Source of the DNA: Methylobacterium pseudosasicola | GTDB taxonomy: Bacteria > Pseudomonadota > Alphaproteobacteria > Rhizobiales > Beijerinckiaceae | Length of the DNA: 64,000 bases | Assembly: GCF_900114535.1 (NCBI RefSeq) | Contig: NZ_FOTK01000006.1 | Location: forward strand, 62,001 to 126,000 | Direction of reading: 5' to 3' | Shown: positions 16,793 through 25,075 of the stretch, in pieces | Layout of the letters: each line of letters opens with the position of its first letter | Numbering within the stretch: the stretch's first letter is position 1 | Position numbers and translations under genes: made by a program | The notes under the pieces: model-generated | Databases searched by the model: none | Told to the model about the DNA's origin: nothing | What the model saw: only the letters and a program-made list of their open reading frames with translations

Positions 16793-17509
16793 TCATCGCG
16801 GGCTCCCCTCGGCCGTGGCGAGGCGGTCGCCCAACCGGGCCGCGCCCAGGATGCGGCCATCCTCGGCCTGCAGGAGGAGGGCGGCGGTCTCGCCCGCCGG
16901 CGCGGCGGCCTCGAAACTCGCGGCAGCGCCGGACCAGGGACCGAGATCCTGGATCGACCGGACGACATTGGCCTGTTCGAGGGTGCGCCCGGCATTCTCG
17001 CCGCGCAGGACCCGGCTGGTGTGGCTCGGATCGAACCCGATCAGCAGGATCCGGCCGGCACCGGATCCAGGCCCCACTTTGGCGGACAGGCGGCTGCCGT
17101 CACGGGCCAGCGCCACCCGGACGGTCTGTCCGGTGCCCCGCGCCTGCGCAATCGCCGCCCGCAGACCGGCCTCGTCGGAGCCGACCAGACCGGCCTGCCC
17201 GTCGATCACCGCCTGCGGCGTGTAGGTCGGGCCGCCGAACCGGGCGGCGTAGTCGTTCTGGCGGGCGGTGGCGGCCGGCAGGGAATAGGGGTCGCGCCAG
17301 TCGAGATGGTTCCAGTAGGTGACGTGGAAGGCCAGCGGCAGCACGTCCGCGCCCTCTCGCGCCAGGCGGCCAATCAGCGCCTCCGCGGGCGGGCAGGAGG
17401 AGCAGCTCTGCGAGGTGAACAGCTCGACGACGACGGGGCGCTCCAGGGCTGCGGCCGGACGGTTGGCGGCGAGCAGCAGGGCAGCGGAGATCAACGCGAC
17501 GATTTTCAT
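16793..17509 (-). CDS. DUF1223 thioredoxin-like exported protein
   Basis: 238 aa. A signal peptide (MKIVALISAALLLAANRPAAA) is followed by VVVELFTSQSCSSCPPAEALI, whose CSSC (Cys36, Cys39) resembles a thioredoxin active site, and by HVTYWNHLDWRDPYS and TYTPQAVIDG, diagnostic for DUF1223. The expected place is the periplasm and the expected role redox-related, though no activity has been established for the family to my knowledge. It is the first gene before the ECF sigma/nrsF pair on the same strand and may be part of its regulon. Confidence 0.85.
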   Translation of the reverse strand: MKIVALISAALLLAANRPAAALERPVVVELFTSQSCSSCPPAEALIGRLAREGADVLPLAFHVTYWNHLDWRDPYSLPAATARQNDYAARFGGPTYTPQAVIDGQAGLVGSDEAGLRAAIAQARGTGQTVRVALARDGSRLSAKVGPGSGAGRILLIGFDPSHTSRVLRGENAGRTLEQANVVRSIQDLGPWSGAAASFEAAAPAGETAALLLQAEDGRILGAARLGDRLATAEGSPR

Positions 17510-17579
17510 GGCCGGGCCTCCCGACACCGGCGAAGGATGCCGGCGCGTGACCGACCTTTCGGCCGAACTCCGGCGGCGG

Positions 17580-18374
17580 TTACGCCGGATCAGCGCCGTC
17601 CAGTTCGAAACGATCCACGTCCCGCAGCAATTCGACGAAGGCGGCGGCGCCGTAATCGAGCGCCGCCTGCCCGGCCTCCGCGGAACCCAGCCGGGCATCG
17701 CCTATGGCCCCGGAGGGATGCAGGTCGCCGGCCTTCCAGGCGAAGGCGGCGGGGCGGCCGGCACGCAGATGGGTGAAATCCCGGACCATCGCGCGGCTGC
17801 GGGGCGGGAAATCGGCGATCCGGTCGGTCCGCACCAGATCCGGCCGCAGGGCCAGCATCAGCGCGGTCTCGACGCCGCCGGCATGGATGCCGTGGGCGAT
17901 TTCGTCCGGGGGGAACAGGCCGTCCGGGTAGCCGAACCTCGCCCAGGCGGTCGTGACCGCGACCAAACCGAACCGCGCCCGCAGTTCTCCAGCCACGAGA
18001 TCGATGAGGGCGCTGTTGCCGCCGTGGCTCGTGACGATCACCAGCTTGCGGCAGCCGGCCCGATGGATCGCAGCGCCGATCCCGGTCCAGGCGGCGAGCG
18101 CCGTCCCGGTGTCGAGGGAGAGCGTGCCCGGAAACGCGTCGTGCTCGTCGGATTTGCCGATAGCCTGCACCGGCAGCAACAGCACGTCGAGATCGTCCGA
18201 CACGCGCGCGCGGACACGGGCGAGGTAGCCCTCGGCGATGATCGCGTCGGTGCCGAGCGGGAGATGCGGGCCGTGCTGCTCGATGGCGGCCACCGGCAGC
18301 ACCGCCAAGGCCCGCCGCATGTCGCGCCGCGCGAAGTCGTCCGTCGTCAGATCGGACCAGAGCCGCGCCGCCAT
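17580..18374 (-). CDS. Creatininase family amidohydrolase
   Basis: 264 aa with the creatininase metal ligands: IEQHGPHLPLGTD (Glu and His near residues 31-33), the Asp in that motif, SHGGNSALID, and IHAGGVETALM. Members cut cyclic amides or short peptides, as in creatininase, 3-dehydro-scyllo-inosose hydrolase and MftE, so the substrate cannot be assigned. ATG 18374 is the start giving MAARLWSDLT; 70 bp separate it from the DUF1223 gene downstream. Confidence 0.85.
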   Translation of the reverse strand: MAARLWSDLTTDDFARRDMRRALAVLPVAAIEQHGPHLPLGTDAIIAEGYLARVRARVSDDLDVLLLPVQAIGKSDEHDAFPGTLSLDTGTALAAWTGIGAAIHRAGCRKLVIVTSHGGNSALIDLVAGELRARFGLVAVTTAWARFGYPDGLFPPDEIAHGIHAGGVETALMLALRPDLVRTDRIADFPPRSRAMVRDFTHLRAGRPAAFAWKAGDLHPSGAIGDARLGSAEAGQAALDYGAAAFVELLRDVDRFELDGADPA

Positions 18375-18448
18375 GATCTGGACCTCAGCAGGTTTCGCAA
18401 GAATGCCCGGCGGTTCTGCGTCGAAACCCTGCGCTCCATCAAGACTCT

Positions 18449-18486
18449 CAGGAGCCACGCGTCGGTTGCCCGACGCGTGGCTCCTG
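18449..18486. terminator. Perfect 17-bp hairpin between cheZ and the creatininase gene
   Basis: CAGGAGCCACGCGTCGG pairs without mismatch with CCGACGCGTGGCTCCTG around a TTGC loop. Only a short imperfect T-rich stretch follows on either side. Its place just downstream of the cheY-cheZ stop fits a transcription terminator, but it could equally be a repeat remnant. Confidence 0.55.
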
Positions 18487-18561
18487 GAATCTTCCGTCGA
18501 CGCCGCCTGCTGGCCTCGGGTTACCGAGGACGCTCTGCTCCCCGGACCGACCCGGAACCAG

Positions 18562-19206
18562 TCAGGCGAACATGGCGTCGATGTCGTTCTGGGACGGGGT
18601 TTCCTCGACGGCCTGGGGGCCGTTGAGGAGCAGGTCCTCGGCGCGGGCGCGGCGGGCCATCTCGACCGGATCGGTAGAGGCGGCGTCCCGAGCCTTCACG
18701 GCGCCGACGAAGCGGGCAAGCCGCTGTTCGAACAGCCGCAGGGCCTCCACGACCTTGGCGATTCGCTGGCCGGTGATGTCCTGGAAGGCGCAGGCCTCGA
18801 AGATCGTGTTAATTCGCTCCTCGACCGCGTCCCGGTAGCCCGGCCCGTCCGGGAGGCTGAGCATCGCCTCCGCGGCCTCCATGATCGTGTTGGTCGCCCC
18901 GGCCGTGGCCGCGACGACGCTGCCGAGTTCCTCATGAGCCATGGGAATGCGGTCGCGGCTCATCTCGTTCGCTCGAAGCGCGCCGATCTCCTCGCGCAAA
19001 TGGGCGATGTAATCCGCGATCTCAATCAACTCGGAGATCACGGCGTGCGGTTCACGGAACCGCATATCGGGCTGTCGCGCGGCGACTGACGCCATGCTCT
19101 CCTCCTGGGATCGGCGACCATCGATGCCGGCGGCATCGCTCTTGGGCGTCTTCCGGCGTGCCGGGGGCTTCGCCGGTTGGCGCGTGGGACGTGCCACGGG
19201 ACTCAT
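18562..19206 (-). CDS. cheZ: CheZ-type protein phosphatase
   Basis: 214 aa. The conserved helix ACAFQDITGQRIAKVVEAL holds Asp143 and Gln147, the residues and, by chance, the same numbers as the catalytic pair of E. coli CheZ that dephosphorylates CheY. The C-terminal tail (PSQNDIDAMFA) is the CheY-docking peptide. The first 45 residues are basic and proline-rich. ATG 19206 overlaps the cheY stop (TGATG), which supports this start and translational coupling. It acts in the cytoplasm to end chemotaxis signalling. Confidence 0.88.
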   Translation of the reverse strand: MSPVARPTRQPAKPPARRKTPKSDAAGIDGRRSQEESMASVAARQPDMRFREPHAVISELIEIADYIAHLREEIGALRANEMSRDRIPMAHEELGSVVAATAGATNTIMEAAEAMLSLPDGPGYRDAVEERINTIFEACAFQDITGQRIAKVVEALRLFEQRLARFVGAVKARDAASTDPVEMARRARAEDLLLNGPQAVEETPSQNDIDAMFA

Positions 19207-19589
19207 CAGTTCCCGCAGACGGCCTCGATCTTGGACTTGAGCGTCGCCGCGTTGAACGGCTTGACGATATAATTGTTCACGCCGGCCTTCTTGGCGGCGA
19301 TGACGTTCTCGGTCTTCGACTCGGCGGTCACCATGATGAACGGCGTCGTCCGCAGATTTTCGTCGGCGCGCACGTGACGCAGCAGCTCGTAGCCGGTCAT
19401 CGGCTCCATGTTCCAGTCGGAGATGACCAGACCATACTTGCGGTCCTTGAGGCGCGCCAGTGCTGCCGTACCATCCGAAGCGTCATCGACCTCTTCAAAG
19501 CCGAGTTGCTTCAGTAGATTCCGAATGATTCGGACCATCGTCTGGTAATCGTCGACAACGAGGATCGGCATGCTCAGATCGAGAGCCAT
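19206..19589 (-). CDS. cheY: CheY-like single-domain response regulator
   Basis: 127-aa receiver domain with no output domain. The acidic pair is in ILVVDDYQ, the phosphoacceptor Asp in VISDWNMEPM (about residue 58), the switch Thr in MVTAES and the Lys in YIVKPFN. Together with the overlapping cheZ it forms a two-gene unit controlling the flagellar switch or another CheY target. No receptors or cheA are in the window, so its kinase is elsewhere. The start ATG 19589 gives MALDLSMPILVV; MPILVV would be the alternative. Confidence 0.9.
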   Translation of the reverse strand: MALDLSMPILVVDDYQTMVRIIRNLLKQLGFEEVDDASDGTAALARLKDRKYGLVISDWNMEPMTGYELLRHVRADENLRTTPFIMVTAESKTENVIAAKKAGVNNYIVKPFNAATLKSKIEAVCGN

Positions 19590-19881
19590 AGACCAACTGC
19601 TCCGTATTGCCCGGCGGGAGGCCGCGGCGGCTCCCGAAAAGATGAACGCTTCACTAACGCCGCAAAATAGCCGCGCTGCACAACATTTAAAATAGGGCAC
19701 GCGCATTGCGAAGCCGTTAATCTGCGGGTGTGGCATTCGCCGTCGACCCCTGCGATGTCGCAGGACGGCCGGTTCCCTTGACCCTCCCGGCGCGTTTCGG
19801 CAGGGTCCGGCTCCGTCGGGCCTGCCGCGGACCGCGCAGGCGCTTCCATCCGACCCTTTTCGAGTCTCCGACCCCGAATCG

Positions 19882-20868
19882 ATGGCCTCAGGCGACGAAC
19901 CGGCCATGCGGCCCTTTACGATTTGCGGCGCGGAGGCGCCGGTGCCGCCGGCCCTGGCCGGAGCCATCGCGGCGATCGGCAATTTCGACGGCGTCCATCG
20001 CGGCCATCGGGTTTTGGTGGAGAACGTGCGCGCGGCGGCGCGCGAGGCCGGCCGGCCGGCCGCGGTGCTGACCTTCGAGCCGCATCCGCGCGCCTATTTT
20101 GCGCCCGACGCGCCGATGTTCCGCCTGACCTCGCTCGCCGCGAAGGAGATCGTGTTCGCGCATCTCGGCCTCGACGGGTTGATCGTGCGCCGCTTCGACG
20201 GGGCGCTCGCCGCCACCGGCGCCCGCGCCTTCGTGCTCGACTTCCTGAAGGGCTCGCTCGGCCTCTCCGGCGTGGTGGTCGGCCACGATTTCCATTTCGG
20301 CCGTGGTCGCGAGGGCACGCCGGCGATCCTGGCTGATCTCTGCCGCGAGGCGGGTTTGGGCTGCCGGATCGTCGAGCCGGTCGCCCTGGCGGGCGAGACC
20401 GAGCCGGTCTCGTCGAGCGCGATCCGGGCGGCCCTGGCGTCGGGCGACATCGCCCGGGCCAACGCGCTCCTCGGCTATCGCTGGTTCGTGCTCGGCCAGG
20501 TCCGCCACGGCGACAAGCGCGGCCGCCAGCTCGGCTTCCCCACCGCCAACGTGATGCTGCCCGATTGCGGGCTGGCCCACGGCATCTACGCGGTGCGCGT
20601 GCGTCTCGGGCCCGGCGAGATCCATGACGGGGTCGCGAGCTACGGCCGCCGCCCGACCTTCGACGACGGCGCGCCGCTCCTCGAAGTCTATCTGTTCGAT
20701 TTTTCGGGCGACCTGTACGGACGCGAGATCGCCGTGGAATGCGTCGGCTACATCCGCGGCGAGGAGCGGTTCGCCAGCGCGGAGGCACTGATCGCGCGCA
20801 TGCATGTCGATGCCGACGTCGCCCGGACCCTGCTGGCCGCCGACCAAACTCCCTCGATGCTCGCCTGA
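19882..20868 (+). CDS. ribF: Bifunctional riboflavin kinase/FAD synthetase
   Basis: 328 aa. The N-terminal FAD synthetase domain carries the nucleotidyltransferase motifs AIGNFDGVHRGH (about 32-43) and VVVGHDFHFGRGREGT, and ISSSAIR-like SSSAIRAAL. The C-terminal riboflavin kinase domain shows GDKRGRQLGFPTANV and GVASYGRRPTF. It converts riboflavin to FMN and then FAD. Start codons at 19882 and 19906 (MRPFTICG) are both possible. The region upstream to cheY (about 290 bp, divergent) shows no clear riboswitch. Confidence 0.95.
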   Translation: MASGDEPAMRPFTICGAEAPVPPALAGAIAAIGNFDGVHRGHRVLVENVRAAAREAGRPAAVLTFEPHPRAYFAPDAPMFRLTSLAAKEIVFAHLGLDGLIVRRFDGALAATGARAFVLDFLKGSLGLSGVVVGHDFHFGRGREGTPAILADLCREAGLGCRIVEPVALAGETEPVSSSAIRAALASGDIARANALLGYRWFVLGQVRHGDKRGRQLGFPTANVMLPDCGLAHGIYAVRVRLGPGEIHDGVASYGRRPTFDDGAPLLEVYLFDFSGDLYGREIAVECVGYIRGEERFASAEALIARMHVDADVARTLLAADQTPSMLA

Positions 20869-20920
20869 TTCAGCGAACGCGTCAGATCATGTAGACTATG
20901 GGATCGATCAGGAGGCGGAC

Positions 20921-21139
20921 GTGCTAGGGCGCTACGAACGTGGACAGAACGGCGAGGCGGTCGTCCAGTACGGGGACGGCACCATGCGGGTGGTCAAGCC
21001 GGGCAGTTTCGTGCGCTGCGCGGTGACCGGCGAGTCGATCCCGCTGGACGGGCTGCGCTACTGGAGCGCCACCCGGCAGGAGGCCTACGTGTCGCCCGAG
21101 GCGATCCTGACGCGGCTCAAGGAAACCGGTCGGCCGTAG
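20921..21139 (+). CDS. DUF2093 domain-containing small protein
   Basis: 72 aa starting at a GTG with an ideal AGGAGG five bases upstream. The DUF2093 family is recognised by AVVQYGDGTMRVVKPGSFVRCAVTGESIPLDGLRYWS and QEAYVSPEA. It is widespread in alphaproteobacteria and its function is unknown; the single CAVTG cysteine has no partner. The last 23 bp overlap the 3' end of lpxK on the other strand. DUF2093 genes commonly neighbour lpxK in this class, so the arrangement is probably ancestral. Confidence 0.85.
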   Translation: MLGRYERGQNGEAVVQYGDGTMRVVKPGSFVRCAVTGESIPLDGLRYWSATRQEAYVSPEAILTRLKETGRP

Positions 21140-22115
21140 GCTTCTCCAGCGCCTGCCGGATCTGCCGGCGCAAGGTTTCTAGATCGTCCGGCACGAGGCG
21201 CACGCGCAGTACGCGGACCCGGGCCGCGAATTCGGTTGGAAGCCGTACCGCATCCTTCTCGGTGGTCACGAGCTCCGCGCCGAGCCTGTCCGCCTCGGCG
21301 GCCAGGGCTACGAGATCCGCGTCGCGATAGGGGTGGTGGTCGGGGAACGGCCGTGCCGCGACGAGGGCGGCTCCGGTCCCCCGCAGGGTCGTGAAAAACT
21401 TTTCCGGCCGACCGATCCCCGCGAAGGCCAGGCAGCGCCGGCCTGCCAAGTCGGCCGCGTCCGGGACCAGTTGCGCCCGGTGGACCGGCAGCCCGCGTCT
21501 TTCCGCGCGCTCCGCCACAGACGCGCCGGGGGCGCCGTCGCCGACCAGGATCAGGCCGGCGATATGGGGCCATTGCCGCGCGAGCGGCGCCCGCAAGGGG
21601 CCGGCCGGGAACGGATGGCCGTTGCCGATGCCGGCGCCGCCGTCGACCACCGCCCAGGCGAGGTCCTTGGCGAGCGTCGGGTTCTGCAATCCGTCATCCA
21701 TGACGATCACATCGGCGCCCAGCGTCCGGCACAGGGCCGCCCCGGCCGGCCTATCCCGGGACACGACCGTCGGCGCGTGGCGGGCGAGGAGCAGCGGCTC
21801 GTCGCCGACATCCGCGGCCCCGTGGCCGTCCGGATCGACCCGGACCGGTCCGGAGAGGCGCCCGCCATAGCCGCGGGACAGGAAGGCCGGCCGGCGGCCG
21901 AGTTCGGCGAGCAGGGCGGCGACCGTGATCGCGGCAGGGGTCTTGCCGGCCCCGCCGAGGGTGAAGTTGCCCAGGCACAGGACTGGGCAGCCCGCCCGTA
22001 TACCGGGCCGATCCATGCGCCGGGCGGTGAGGGCGCCGTAGGCCGCGCCGAGCGGCGCGAGGACGCGCGCGACCGAGTGGTCGGCGCCCGCCGCCCAGAA
22101 GCGCGGTGGCCGCAT
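21117..22115 (-). CDS. lpxK: Tetraacyldisaccharide 4'-kinase
   Basis: 332 aa. LpxK phosphorylates the 4' position of the lipid A disaccharide precursor at the inner membrane. The Walker A-like loop is in LCLGNFTLGGAGKTP (about 46-60), followed by FLSRGYGGRLSGPV, DVGDEPLLLARHAPTVVSRDRPAGA and VIVMDDGLQNP, all typical. Its ATG overlaps the waaA stop by one base. The 3' end overlaps the convergent DUF2093 gene by 23 bp. Confidence 0.95.
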   Translation of the reverse strand: MRPPRFWAAGADHSVARVLAPLGAAYGALTARRMDRPGIRAGCPVLCLGNFTLGGAGKTPAAITVAALLAELGRRPAFLSRGYGGRLSGPVRVDPDGHGAADVGDEPLLLARHAPTVVSRDRPAGAALCRTLGADVIVMDDGLQNPTLAKDLAWAVVDGGAGIGNGHPFPAGPLRAPLARQWPHIAGLILVGDGAPGASVAERAERRGLPVHRAQLVPDAADLAGRRCLAFAGIGRPEKFFTTLRGTGAALVAARPFPDHHPYRDADLVALAAEADRLGAELVTTEKDAVRLPTEFAARVRVLRVRLVPDDLETLRRQIRQALEKPTADRFP

Positions 22116-23446
22116 CAGGCCCGCGCGAGCGGACGGGCGACCTCGCCCCGGTCGAGCCGCTGAAGCTTCATCTGCGCCACGAAGGGGTCGAGCACGGCGA
22201 GCGTGCGCCCGACCGCGCCCTCGAACGGCCGCAGCGCGAGGGGCCCGGCCTGCACCATGCCGCCGAGGCGTGTCGGATTCCCGAGGAGTTCGCCGACCAG
22301 GGTGGCGAGTTCGACCCCGTCCCGCACCGGCAGGGCGGCGCCGGCCCGGTCGAGGGCGCGATAGACCGTATCGAAATTCGCGATGTGCGGCCCGTGCAGG
22401 ACCGCCGTCTCAAGACGCACCGGCTCGATCGGGTTCTGGCCGCCATGCGGGACCAGGGATCCGCCGAGGAACGCCAGCGGCGCGAGCCGGTAGAACAGGC
22501 CCATCTCGCCGATCGTGTCGGCGATATAGACCTCGACCGACGGGTGGGGACGCCCGCCGCTGGACCGTCGGGTGCCGCGCAGCCCGTAGGCGGCCGCGGC
22601 TTCAGCCGCATCGCCGCCCCGGCTCGGATGCCGGGGCGCGAGGATCGTCAGGAGCCTCGGAAACTGCGCCTTCAGCACCGCGTGGGCGTAGGCGACGATG
22701 CTGTCCTCGCCCTCATGGGTGCTCGCAGCGATCCAGACCGGCCGGTCGGCGATCAGGTCGCCGAGATAAGCCAGTTGCTGCGGATCCGCCGGCGGCACCT
22801 GGGCGTCGAATTTGAGATTGCCGGCGATGCTGACCCGGGGGGCTCCGAGCTTGGCATAGCGGGCGCCATCCTCCTGGGTCTGGGTGAGGCAGACCGCGAT
22901 CCGCGACAGCAACGCCTTGGCGGTGCGCGGGCAGCGCTCCCAGCCCTTGAACGACCGCTCCGACATGCGGCCGTTGACCAGGATCAGCGGGATCTCGCGG
23001 GCGGCGAGGTCCAGGATCGTGTTCGGCCAGATCTCGGATTCCGCCACGATGGCGAGGTTCGGCTGCCAGTGTCTGAGGAACCGCGCCACCCAACGCGGGG
23101 CATCGAGCGGCACGTATTGGTGCACGGCGCCGGGCGGCAGGCGGGAGCCGATCAGCTCCGCGGCCGAGCGCGTGCCCGTGGTCACCAGGACCGAGAAGCC
23201 TCGGGCGATCATGCCCTCCACGAGCCCGATCAGCGACAGGACCTCGCCGACGCTCGCCCCGTGCATCCAGGCCAGGGGGCCGACCGGGCGCGCCCGGCCG
23301 GGCAGGCCGCGCCGCTCGGGCAGCCGCAGCGGGTCCTCCTTGCCGTGATGGGCGCGCCAGGCGAGGAGCCCGGCCAGAGCGGGCTCGCCGACGCGCAGGC
23401 CGGTCCGGTAGGCCAGCAGCGGCAGGGTCATGGGCGGAAGCTTCAC
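22115..23446 (-). CDS. waaA: 3-deoxy-D-manno-octulosonic acid (Kdo) transferase
   Basis: 443-aa GT30 glycosyltransferase that adds Kdo to lipid A precursor. Landmarks are the N-terminal membrane-facing helix, WMHGASVGEVLS (about 57-70), the QYVPLDAP and SEIWPN segments, and GGQNPIEP with Glu near the C-terminus. The start is taken as GTG 23446, which overlaps the stop of the acyltransferase gene (GTGA); ATG 23431 is an alternative. Middle gene of the lipid A operon. Confidence 0.93.
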   Translation of the reverse strand: MKLPPMTLPLLAYRTGLRVGEPALAGLLAWRAHHGKEDPLRLPERRGLPGRARPVGPLAWMHGASVGEVLSLIGLVEGMIARGFSVLVTTGTRSAAELIGSRLPPGAVHQYVPLDAPRWVARFLRHWQPNLAIVAESEIWPNTILDLAAREIPLILVNGRMSERSFKGWERCPRTAKALLSRIAVCLTQTQEDGARYAKLGAPRVSIAGNLKFDAQVPPADPQQLAYLGDLIADRPVWIAASTHEGEDSIVAYAHAVLKAQFPRLLTILAPRHPSRGGDAAEAAAAYGLRGTRRSSGGRPHPSVEVYIADTIGEMGLFYRLAPLAFLGGSLVPHGGQNPIEPVRLETAVLHGPHIANFDTVYRALDRAGAALPVRDGVELATLVGELLGNPTRLGGMVQAGPLALRPFEGAVGRTLAVLDPFVAQMKLQRLDRGEVARPLARA

Positions 23447-24228
23447 GCGGAGTCTCCCACCGGGGCGGCCGCCAGGGCCGGAGACCCATTGCGATAGAGC
23501 GCGGCGCGGTCGGCCCGCCCGACCAGCGCGTAGGCGCGGGCATGAACCCGGTTCATCTCGGCTTCGAGGTGGCGTCGGAGCGCCTCGAACTCTTCCCCCT
23601 CGCAGTCGCGGGCGACGTAGATCGGGTCACCCAGCACCACCGCGCCCCTTCCGAAGGGGAGGCCGAGACAGGCTCGGTCCCAGGACTTGAAGCGCAGATG
23701 CCGGCTCGTCACCACGGCGGCTGGGACGATCGGGCGGCCGGAGAAGCGCGCCAGCGTCAGGATCCCGGCATCGCAGCGGCGCGAGACTTTTGGCACATCC
23801 GCACTGAAGGCTACCGACTCGCCGGCCTTCAGGGCCCGCAGCATCGCCCGCAAGCCCTCGGCCCCGCCCTTGGCGCGGGCATCAGTCGCCCGGTCCCGGC
23901 CGCGGGCGCCGGAGGCCCGCATCACGCGCACGCCGAGCCGCTCCAGCGCGATGGTGTTGATGTTGCCGTCCGGGTTCTTCGAGATGATCGTCGCGACCCG
24001 GTCCCGCGGCCGGCGCATGAACGGCATCATGATGTGCTGGCCGTGCCACATGCCGGCGATCAGGGGCACCTGCGCGTCGATCCACCCGTCCGCGTCACCG
24101 GGGCCGGCCGAGCCGGCCTGGACCTCGAACCGGTTGGTCGCCCGCACCAAGCGCAAATACCCGGCCGCCGCGCGCCCGAGGATGCGCTGAACGACGGGAT
24201 GGCGAAGGATACGCTTGCCGAGATTCAT
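23443..24228 (-). CDS. DUF374 lysophospholipid acyltransferase family protein
   Basis: 261 aa of the LPLAT superfamily, DUF374 type. WHGQHIMMPF replaces the usual HX4D motif, and ISKNPDGNINTIALERLGVRVMRASGA plus FSADVPKVSRRCDAGILTLARFSGRPIVP mark the substrate region. Located as first gene before waaA and lpxK, it probably acylates a lipid A or related glycolipid precursor at the inner membrane; which fatty acid is added cannot be said. Confidence 0.85.
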   Translation of the reverse strand: MNLGKRILRHPVVQRILGRAAAGYLRLVRATNRFEVQAGSAGPGDADGWIDAQVPLIAGMWHGQHIMMPFMRRPRDRVATIISKNPDGNINTIALERLGVRVMRASGARGRDRATDARAKGGAEGLRAMLRALKAGESVAFSADVPKVSRRCDAGILTLARFSGRPIVPAAVVTSRHLRFKSWDRACLGLPFGRGAVVLGDPIYVARDCEGEEFEALRRHLEAEMNRVHARAYALVGRADRAALYRNGSPALAAAPVGDSA

Positions 24229-24419
24229 GAGACGCTTGTGGCAGTCGGAACGGCGCGGCCCGAATCGACCGGGCGCGGTTTCGTCCGCCCATGGTCTAGT
24301 CCCCCGGCCCGAGCCAACGCAACTCGGCCGCCGGTCGGTCAGCCGGGACCGCCCGTCCGCCACGCCCCAGCCCGGGCGAAGCCACACCGAACACGGAGAA
24401 AAGACCGGCCGCGGTCTTG

Positions 24420-24436
24420 TTTAGACCAATTCTAAA
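24420..24436 (+). promoter_or_regulatory. Irr-type iron control element (ICE), copy 1
   Basis: TTTAGACCAATTCTAAA, a near-perfect dyad (TTTAGA ... TCTAAA) that differs by about one base from the Rhizobiales ICE consensus TTTAGAAcaaTTCTAAA. It is 38 bp upstream of the start codon of the VIT-type gene. In Bradyrhizobium and Agrobacterium, Irr acts through such boxes on mbfA. Confidence 0.65.
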
Positions 24437-24442
24437 AGATAG

Positions 24443-24459
24443 ATTGGAATTCATCTAAA
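24443..24459 (-). promoter_or_regulatory. Irr-type iron control element (ICE), copy 2
   Basis: Reverse strand TTTAGATGAATTCCAAT, sharing TTTAGA, AATTC and AA with the consensus. It starts 23 bp after copy 1, about two helix turns, and ends right before the ribosome-binding site AGGAG at 24461. Binding here would block transcription or its elongation. Confidence 0.5.
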
Positions 24460-24473
24460 CAGGAGCGCGAACC

Positions 24474-25010
24474 ATGGCAGCTGCCCTTGAGGATCCGGCC
24501 GACGCCGCCGCGGAAGCCCGGAAGGCCTTCGCCCTGCGCTACGTGCAGCCGGGCCTCGCCGGCCTGATCGACGGGTCGGTCTCGACCCTGGCGCCGATCT
24601 TCGCGGCCGCCTTCGCCACCGGGCATAATGGGGCGACCTTTCTGGTCGGGCTCGCGGCCTCGGTGGGGGCCGGCATCAGCATGGGCTTCACGGAGGCCCT
24701 GTCCGACGATGGCAGCATCACCGGGCGCGGCGATCCGTGGCTGCGCGGACTGGTCTGCGGTGTGATGACGACACTGGGCGGCCTCGGGCATACGCTGCCC
24801 TACGCGATTCCGGATCGACTCCCGCCCGGCTGGCCGAACCCGTTCGTCCTCGCCACCAGCCTCGCGGTGCTGGTCGTGATCGTCGAGCTGGTCGCGATTG
24901 CGGCGATCCGCACCCGCTTCATGGCGACGCCGTTCTGGCGCGCGGCGATCCAGGTGATGCTCGGCGGCGCGCTGGTGCTCGCGACGGGCATGCTGATCGG
25001 CAGCGCTTGA
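24474..25010 (+). CDS. VIT/CCC1-type membrane protein resembling the C-terminal half of MbfA
   Basis: 178 aa with about five hydrophobic segments. The N-terminal FALRYVQPGLAGLIDGSVSTLAPIFAAAFATG is the first helix region of the VIT1-like domain of MbfA, a ferritin-like iron exporter, and GISMGFTEALSDDGS follows. The rubrerythrin/ferritin-like domain that precedes this in MbfA is absent, so it is either a stand-alone exporter subunit or a degenerate paralogue. Iron control through the two upstream boxes supports a role in iron or manganese export at the inner membrane. Confidence 0.75.
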   Translation: MAAALEDPADAAAEARKAFALRYVQPGLAGLIDGSVSTLAPIFAAAFATGHNGATFLVGLAASVGAGISMGFTEALSDDGSITGRGDPWLRGLVCGVMTTLGGLGHTLPYAIPDRLPPGWPNPFVLATSLAVLVVIVELVAIAAIRTRFMATPFWRAAIQVMLGGALVLATGMLIGSA

Positions 25011-25075
25011 CGCGCGGGCTCGCGACCGCGATGCGGAGCGCGTCCCGTGCCCCTCGCGAGCGTTGATCCTCGGCC

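Noticed and set aside
16683..16796. Extended start of the ECF sigma factor at 16796, overlapping the DUF1223 stop (ATGA)
   Set aside because: The extra 38 residues are not sigma-like and a good ribosome-binding site precedes the internal ATG at 16682. The overlap is suggestive but weaker evidence.
16990..17060. tRNA-like TTCGA-containing stretch on the plus strand
   Set aside because: It is inside the DUF1223 coding sequence, and no acceptor or anticodon stems can be drawn. No tRNA gene was found anywhere in the window.
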